Assembly (NCBI GenBank): GCA_035507035.1
Contig: DATJOJ010000039.1
Coordinates: forward strand, 1-17,447
DNA: 17,447 bases
Direction of reading: 5' to 3'
DNA from: DATJOJ01 sp035507035
Lineage (GTDB): Bacteria; Acidobacteriota; Terriglobia; Terriglobales; Acidobacteriaceae
In this document: piece by piece, positions 13,302 to 17,447 of the stretch
Numbering within the stretch: position 1 is the first letter of the stretch
How the letters are laid out: every line of letters starts with the position of its first letter
Notes under the pieces: model-generated
Database searches by the model: none
What the model saw: only the letters and a program-made list of their open reading frames with translations
What the model was told of the DNA's origin: nothing
Translations under genes and position numbers: made by a program

Positions 13302-13544
13302 GGAAATCCCGATCCGTACTATGTGTCGCTCGATCTGTCGACGGCCCGTCATCCGCAGACCCTGCTCGCGACTCACCTGAACGGAAAGCCTCTTAGAGTG
13401 GAGCACGGAGCCCCGCTGCGACTGCTCGTACCTGTGAAGCTAGGTCTGAAGAACATCAAAGTGGTCACGCGGATTACCTATACTAAGGACGAACCGTCGG
13501 ACTATTGGGCAAAGCGCGGGTATTCACGCTATGACGGAATTTGA
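13302..13544 (+). pseudogene. Sulfite-oxidase-like molybdoenzyme, C-terminal relic
   Basis: The frame reads NPDPYYVSLDLSTARHPQTL, then LNGKPLRVEHGAPLRLLVPV, then YWAKRGYSRYDGI and a stop. This is the characteristic end of YedY/sulfite-oxidase-type molybdopterin enzymes (HPQT-L, 'NG-PL--EHGAPLR', 'DYW---GY'). Only the last ~80 residues remain. In frame, a stop lies at 13266-13268, and no molybdenum-binding Cys region is found upstream. The natural stop is retained, so the loss is 5'. A short GTG-initiated product is formally possible but would lack the active site. Confidence 0.75.
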
Positions 13545-13657
13545 ACTGCTATTTTGGGACGTCTTGCGGAGTGAATAACGGGCAATCTGAAAATGATCCG
13601 TGATTCCGTCGGATTAGTACCGACAAACGTTAGGGCCCTATCGGAACTGCCCCTGTA

Positions 13658-13920
13658 CGCGGCGGTGTTCTTGGAGCCAAGCGCATCGCGCGGCATCTCT
13701 GGCGGATGTGCTTTGGACTGTTCATCGCGGCCGGATCTTTTTTCCTGGGGCCGTCAAACCGCCCGTTGAGATTGCTGTCGGCAGTGGGCCTCGGGCAACA
13801 CTTGTCCCCGACTCTATTCAGCACGCCGTTGTATTTAATTCTCAGCGTCCTCCCACTTTCATGCTGATTTTCTGGCTAGTCCGAGTGCGCTTCAGAACAA
13901 ACCTACCAGTGACGAGCTGA
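13658..13920 (+). pseudogene. Membrane-protein C-terminal relic with frameshift
   Basis: The frame reads GGVLGAKRIARHLWRMCFGL, then FIAAGSFFLG, a conserved 'ARHLWRMC-ALFIA--SFFLG' segment that I recall from hypothetical membrane proteins common in Acidobacteria. A second hydrophobic segment (LYLILSVLPLS) hits TGA at 13865. A one-base shift there restores LIFWLVRVRFRTNL to the TGA at 13918-13920. Upstream in frame a TAG lies near 13631 and the N-terminal helices are missing. The piece is therefore truncated and frameshifted. Family function unknown. Confidence 0.55.
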
Positions 13921-13971
13921 GCACTTCCCGGAATGGCAGTTGGCAGACCGCGAGCGAAGAAGGCTCCCGGA

Positions 13972-15390
13972 TTACTTCCGTGTTGCGCGTACCGGCCACA
14001 GCCCTGGGTTGATCGTGATCCCCATAATCGCGCCGTGCGCGTCGCGATCGATGTGCAACCGGTCCTCTCGCGGTCCAGCAATTTCGTATTCGTCCCTCGC
14101 CACGGCGGTCAGCAGAGCGGGGTGTCCCACGCACAAGTAATTGCTGGATTTGGTGTGCCCGGTCAGTTCGATTTCGAGCGCAGTCCGTTTGCGTCGCACC
14201 TCCGCCACGGCGTCTGTGGAAAAAGCGTAGCTACCGACTACGCTGTCCAGTTCCTTCGGGGAGAGAACGATGTTCGTGCGCGGAGTGACCGGCGGCAACT
14301 GCGGGAGGCTCGCGAGAAGGGCGTCCCAAGCGGTTTCCGAGGCCAGCATCCCAAGATCATCCATGTCTGCGTCGCTGATGGCCGCACCCACGACTTTACC
14401 GGTCGTGACTGTGAACAAGGTGTCTCCGTCGTCGCCCTCGGCCATCGGCTGGTCGCCGCGTGCCATGGAATTGTGTACCTGCACGCCGAGCCGCTGCAAC
14501 GCCCAGAACGGTAGCGACCTGTTTGTAACGACGATCGTGATCGTTGTGTGGCGAGTAAGCCCTTGTGGGTTTATTTGGTTGTTCCCGAAGTCGGCCCGTG
14601 CTTGCTTGGGGTTCCCCACAGTTGCAAGGTGTGCAGCGATTACGTCCGCGATAGATCCGCAGTAGCCCTCCACTGGGTGTGAACAGCGCATGACCTGACC
14701 TTTGCGATCGACGACCAGCCCGCCGTTGTTGACGGTGACGACCAGCACCTTGGTATCGCCAGACTGCCGAAATGCGGCTCCTTGACCGGAGTGCTGTGTG
14801 ATGTCCAAGCTGTACCCTTGCATCGCGAAACGTCCGGCACCGCGTGCGCCTAGCGGGAACCACCCAGCCCGCGCACCCGCTAATGCCGCTCGTCCCAGTT
14901 CCTCGTCGGGAGTAATGGTGTTGAAGCGGCGGTCGCCGAGATCGAAGATGATAGCCCCCGGAACCACGGCCACATTGTCAAAATTGCCCGCGTCGGCGAT
15001 CATGTCTTTGAGCGCATTGGCGACTCCAGTGGCGGCAGACAGGCCGTAAGACGAGCCTCCAGACAACACGATCGCATTGACGAATGGGTCGTCATAAGCT
15101 AGCCGCATAACGTCCGCGTTGACAGTCCCGGGCGCACCGCCCCGCACATCGACTGCTGCTACCACGGGCGTGGGGAAGTACAGCACCGTAGTTCCGGTAG
15201 GGCCTTCTTCGTATTCGGCGACGCCGACCTTGACGCCGGGAAAATCAAACGTCAATGCCGGGCCATCATAAGAAACATGTGGCTTTGGCTTCGCGGAGCC
15301 CTGCGAATGCGAAATAGGCGCTCCGAGTGATAAAAAGGCGAGAACGTATACGGTTGCGCTCCAAGGCAAGAATCCACGTGTGAATCGCAT
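13972..15390 (-). CDS. Secreted P1-family (DmpA/S58) peptidase with extra C-terminal domain
   Basis: The 472 residues start at an ATG with GGAGG seven bases upstream. A signal peptide covers ~1-30 (ending ISHSQ). Residues ~40-385 match the P1/DmpA self-processing peptidase family, with DVRGGAPGT, AIVLSGGSSYGL, AAFRQSGDTKV, ARGDQPMAEGDDGDTLF and TVTTGK. Members are autocleaved Ntn-hydrolases acting as aminopeptidases, amidases or esterases. The expected cleavage point reads RHTTITIVVTN, placing the nucleophile at T282. The residue before it is His, where I expect Asn. About 75 residues follow the core (from LDSVVGSYAF) and resemble the beta-sandwich DUF3471-type tail found on secreted hydrolases. 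No co-directional partner is adjacent. Substrate unknown. Confidence 0.88.
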   Translation of the reverse strand: MRFTRGFLPWSATVYVLAFLSLGAPISHSQGSAKPKPHVSYDGPALTFDFPGVKVGVAEYEEGPTGTTVLYFPTPVVAAVDVRGGAPGTVNADVMRLAYDDPFVNAIVLSGGSSYGLSAATGVANALKDMIADAGNFDNVAVVPGAIIFDLGDRRFNTITPDEELGRAALAGARAGWFPLGARGAGRFAMQGYSLDITQHSGQGAAFRQSGDTKVLVVTVNNGGLVVDRKGQVMRCSHPVEGYCGSIADVIAAHLATVGNPKQARADFGNNQINPQGLTRHTTITIVVTNRSLPFWALQRLGVQVHNSMARGDQPMAEGDDGDTLFTVTTGKVVGAAISDADMDDLGMLASETAWDALLASLPQLPPVTPRTNIVLSPKELDSVVGSYAFSTDAVAEVRRKRTALEIELTGHTKSSNYLCVGHPALLTAVARDEYEIAGPREDRLHIDRDAHGAIMGITINPGLWPVRATRK

Positions 15391-15605
15391 CAAGATCCTC
15401 CAAAACTCGCCGCCAGGTGGCTCGGCGAAGAGGGTAGCATGATCTCCCGCCTTGGAGCTCTGGGCGGATCACGAGCTACTCTGACGTGACCCGGTTAGGT
15501 AAGGCTTGCCGATAATCTGCCGGAACTCCGTGTCGGCCTCTCGCAACAACGTTTATGGACCTCGGTTGGCCACGTGAACTGCGTCACATCCCCTCTGGCC
15601 CGTGC

Positions 15606-16043
15606 TCATTTCGATAGATGGCGTTGCTGCCCAACGCGGTAAGCCTCGCGGACCCAGGCGAGTACTTCGCGGTCCAATTCCTCGCGTGAGTAGAAGCAGA
15701 AGGAATGGACGTGATTGCGAGGCGAGATATATTCGATCTTCGTGAAACGGGGATTCTCTAAACGCCGGTCCAGCACGACATGACCGACAATTCGATCTCG
15801 CCTCAGGCTAACCGCTGCAAAACTCATTCGCACTTGAAACGCAATGCGGGTTTTTTCAGGCACCAGACGCACCGGCCCGCAGCGCTTCACCAGTCTTGCG
15901 AACTCTCGGAACAGCGCGATCGCGCGAGGACCTTTCCCGGCGAGATGCTCACGCAGTGTGTGGCGCGAGCAGAAATGCGACTGGTTGCGATTTGCAAAGA
16001 GTCGTCCGCACTTCGAGCATTTCCACAGGGGTCTGAGATCCAT
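15606..16043 (-). CDS. DUF5655 domain protein with N-terminal zinc ribbon
   Basis: This 145-residue protein starts at the ATG at 16043. The N-terminus has a putative zinc site (C8-x2-C11 and C25, with H23 and H28 in the motif CGRLFANRNQSHFC). The rest fits DUF5655, with ALFREFARLVKRCGPVRLVP, KTRIAFQVRMSFAAV and FTKIEYISPRNHVHSF. The family is uncharacterised. It often occurs as a small standalone cytosolic protein, sometimes proposed to bind nucleic acid. ACAGGAT upstream is a modest ribosome binding site. The neighbouring P1-family peptidase on the same strand is 216 bases away, so they are probably separate transcripts. Confidence 0.8.
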   Translation of the reverse strand: MDLRPLWKCSKCGRLFANRNQSHFCSRHTLREHLAGKGPRAIALFREFARLVKRCGPVRLVPEKTRIAFQVRMSFAAVSLRRDRIVGHVVLDRRLENPRFTKIEYISPRNHVHSFCFYSREELDREVLAWVREAYRVGQQRHLSK

Positions 16044-16165
16044 ATCCTGTCGCGAACTCTAACACAGAGTTCGATTTACCTTCCGCCGCTTTTGCAGCGT
16101 CCATGAGTTCATTTGCGGGAAGTTGGAAACTCGATTGGCGCTCTTCGCGGGTTGGGCGGATGACG

Positions 16166-16195
16166 GGCAAGTCAGAAGTTGACTTCCCACTTGCC
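16166..16195. repeat. Nested inverted repeat between divergent genes
   Basis: GGCAAGT (16166-16172) pairs with ACTTGCC (16189-16195). Inside, AAGTCA (16169-16174) pairs with TGACTT (16180-16185) around GAAGT, giving two competing foldings. It lies between the minus-strand DUF5655 gene and the rightward GMC gene, so an operator is possible. No further evidence. Confidence 0.35.
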
Positions 16196-16278
16196 GACCA
16201 ACCACGGAGAATCTCGTCGCCGCCCCCGTCCTATCAGTTTTCATTGGCATGAATGGAACTGCGGCGGCAATGGAAAGA

Positions 16279-16284
16279 TATAAT
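16279..16284 (+). promoter_or_regulatory. Probable -10 element of the GMC oxidoreductase operon
   Basis: A perfect TATAAT lies 27 bases upstream of the ATG at 16312, with AGGAGG at 16300-16305 between them. No good -35 hexamer is found at 16-18 bases, so recognition may depend on an activator or an upstream element. Confidence 0.4.
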
Positions 16285-16311
16285 CAATCTTTCTGTTGCA
16301 GGAGGTCTTCG

Positions 16312-16985
16312 ATGCCGCAAGTGATTCGCTCGCCGAAGATCTATGACGTCTGCATCATTGGATCAGGCGCTGCCGGTGGCGCCGCAGCCAAGGTGCTCAC
16401 GGAGGGCGGAGTCAGCGTCGTGATACTGGAGGCGGGCCCGCCGCTCGACCCGGCGAAGGACTTCAAGGAGCATCTTTGGCCTTACGATCTCCCCCATCGC
16501 GGTGGGGGCGCGGGCGGTAAGCTGCGCGGCGAGGAGGCCGACGAGTTCATGGCGCCAAACGGCGCCTGGGAAATTGACGGCGAACCCTATGTATTGGCGC
16601 CGGGATCCACGTTCCGCTGGTTCCGTTCGCGGATCGTCGGTGGGCGCACCAATCACTGGGGAAGAGTGGCGTTGCGCTTCTCTCCGATGGATTTCAAACC
16701 TCGTTCCAGAGACGGCATGGGCGACGACTGGCCGATTACATATGAAGAACTGGCTCCTTACTACGACAAGGTCGAGTCCTACATCGGGATTTTCGAATGG
16801 GCGACAATCCCAAGAACTCGGTCCTGAACAAGTATTGCCAGGCCCACGATGTGAAAAATTTATTCGTCACTGATGCGGGCGCATTTGTAACCAGCCCTGA
16901 CAAGAACCCGACCCTTTCCATCCTGGCGCTATCTTGGAGGGCGTCGGAGTATCTCTTGGAGCAAGCGAAGCGAGGCAATCTGTAA
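16312..16985 (+). pseudogene. GMC-family oxidoreductase (gluconate 2-dehydrogenase flavoprotein type), internally deleted
   Basis: The ATG has AGGAGG six bases upstream. Residues 1-161 carry the FAD-binding start (YDVCIIGSGAAGGAAAKVL, then VVILEAGPP) and the family motif SRIVGGRTNHWG, ending at YYDKVESYIGIF. At 16792-16796 the sequence jumps and shifts frame to RMGDNPKNSVLNKYC, then NLFVTDAGAFVTSPDKNPTL, the C-terminal GMC signature, ending at 16985. About 350 residues from the middle, including most of the substrate domain, are absent; the family is usually about 560-590 residues. As sequenced, translation stops at 16825-16827 after 171 residues. The enzyme would oxidise a sugar or alcohol together with the subunit encoded downstream. 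A deletion or an assembly collapse are both possible. Confidence 0.85.
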
Positions 16986-17023
16986 CACCAGGAACTCGAT
17001 CAGGAACCCGAGGAGCACCACTC

Positions 17024-17447
17024 ATGTCCATTTCGCGCCGTGACCTTATCAAGTCGTTCGGCCTTACTGCCGCGGCCGGCTCCATGCTGCGGATAGTTCC
17101 GCGCGCAGCCGCAGAAACCGCTCACCGCATGGTGGACGCGCATAAGGCGGCGTCATCCTCCGGAGAATATGCGCCGAAGTTTTTCCCTGAGCATCAGTAC
17201 AAAACATTGCGAGCGTTGTGTCAGGCGATCATTCCTTCCGACCAGGAAAGCGGAGGCGCGATGGAAGCCGGCGCGCCCGAATTCATTGATTTGCTTAGCA
17301 GCGAGAACAAAGACCTCCAACTTCAACTCGCGGGCGGGATCATGTGGCTTGACGCGACCTGCATGGAGCGCTACGGGCAGACCTACCTGCAATGTGCTCC
17401 GGCGCAGCGGACAGAAATGCTGGATCTGATCGCCTTCCGCAAGAACG
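17024..17447 (+). CDS. Gluconate 2-dehydrogenase subunit 3-like Tat-exported protein (partial at right edge)
   Basis: The ATG at 17024 is preceded by AGGAG. It opens with a twin-arginine signal, SRRDLIKSFGLTAAAGSM, and the frame remains open to the window end (141 residues). After the signal come the family features YKTLRALCQAIIPSDQESGG, then AGAPEFIDLL and the helix IMWLDATCMERYG. These match the small subunit that accompanies and helps export GMC-type membrane dehydrogenases. It starts 38 bases after the end of the broken GMC gene, so it is in the same operon. Its own frame is intact although its usual partner is broken. Confidence 0.85.
   Translation, partial: MSISRRDLIKSFGLTAAAGSMLRIVPRAAAETAHRMVDAHKAASSSGEYAPKFFPEHQYKTLRALCQAIIPSDQESGGAMEAGAPEFIDLLSSENKDLQLQLAGGIMWLDATCMERYGQTYLQCAPAQRTEMLDLIAFRKN

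Noticed and set aside
13933..14514. 193-residue plus-strand frame
   Set aside because: Antisense to the well-supported P1-family peptidase.

Overview
The window reads as chromosomal DNA of a soil-type Acidobacteriota (Terriglobia-like) bacterium. This is an inference from moderately high GC, a TonB/Oar-type receptor relic, a KGG-type small-protein relic, a secreted P1-family peptidase, a DUF5655 protein, and a quinol:cytochrome complex whose cytochrome b, Rieske and multiheme subunits look like those of Acidobacteriota, Nitrospirota and deltaproteobacterial lineages. No rRNA, tRNA or CRISPR array was found.

Layout. Positions 1-1700 are a graveyard of broken pieces: a C-terminal tail entering at the left edge, the secretion-signal end of a probable cupin-like protein, a leftward promoter with twin palindromic operators and a truncated coding start, a KGG-type small-protein relic, a decayed IS110-family transposase, and the C-terminus of a TonB-dependent receptor. 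Positions 1738-2229 (minus) carry a small secreted tetraheme cytochrome. Positions 2230-2873 are mostly noncoding and hold a CRP/FNR-like double palindrome.

Positions 2874-11831 form one rightward electron-transfer cluster: an outer-membrane heme-barrel protein, a periplasmic cupredoxin, a flavin/FeS NAD(P)-type oxidoreductase, a Rieske protein, a split cytochrome b (b6-like plus subunit-IV-like), an octaheme cytochrome c and a monoheme cytochrome c lipoprotein. Spacings from the Rieske gene onward are 1 nt, a 1-nt overlap, 22 nt and a 4-nt overlap, so these genes are surely co-transcribed. Read together, the cluster could carry electrons between the cell surface and the quinone/NAD(P) pools, in the style of the Cyc2-rusticyanin-bc1 'uphill' route of iron oxidisers. 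Direction and donor are not provable from sequence.

From 11832 to the right edge: a CDF-family metal transporter; relics of a sulfite-oxidase-like molybdoenzyme and of a membrane protein; a minus-strand P1-family (DmpA-like) peptidase with an extra C-terminal domain; a minus-strand DUF5655 protein; and a GMC-oxidoreductase gene that has lost its middle, followed by an apparently intact gluconate-2-dehydrogenase-subunit-3-like gene that runs off the right edge.
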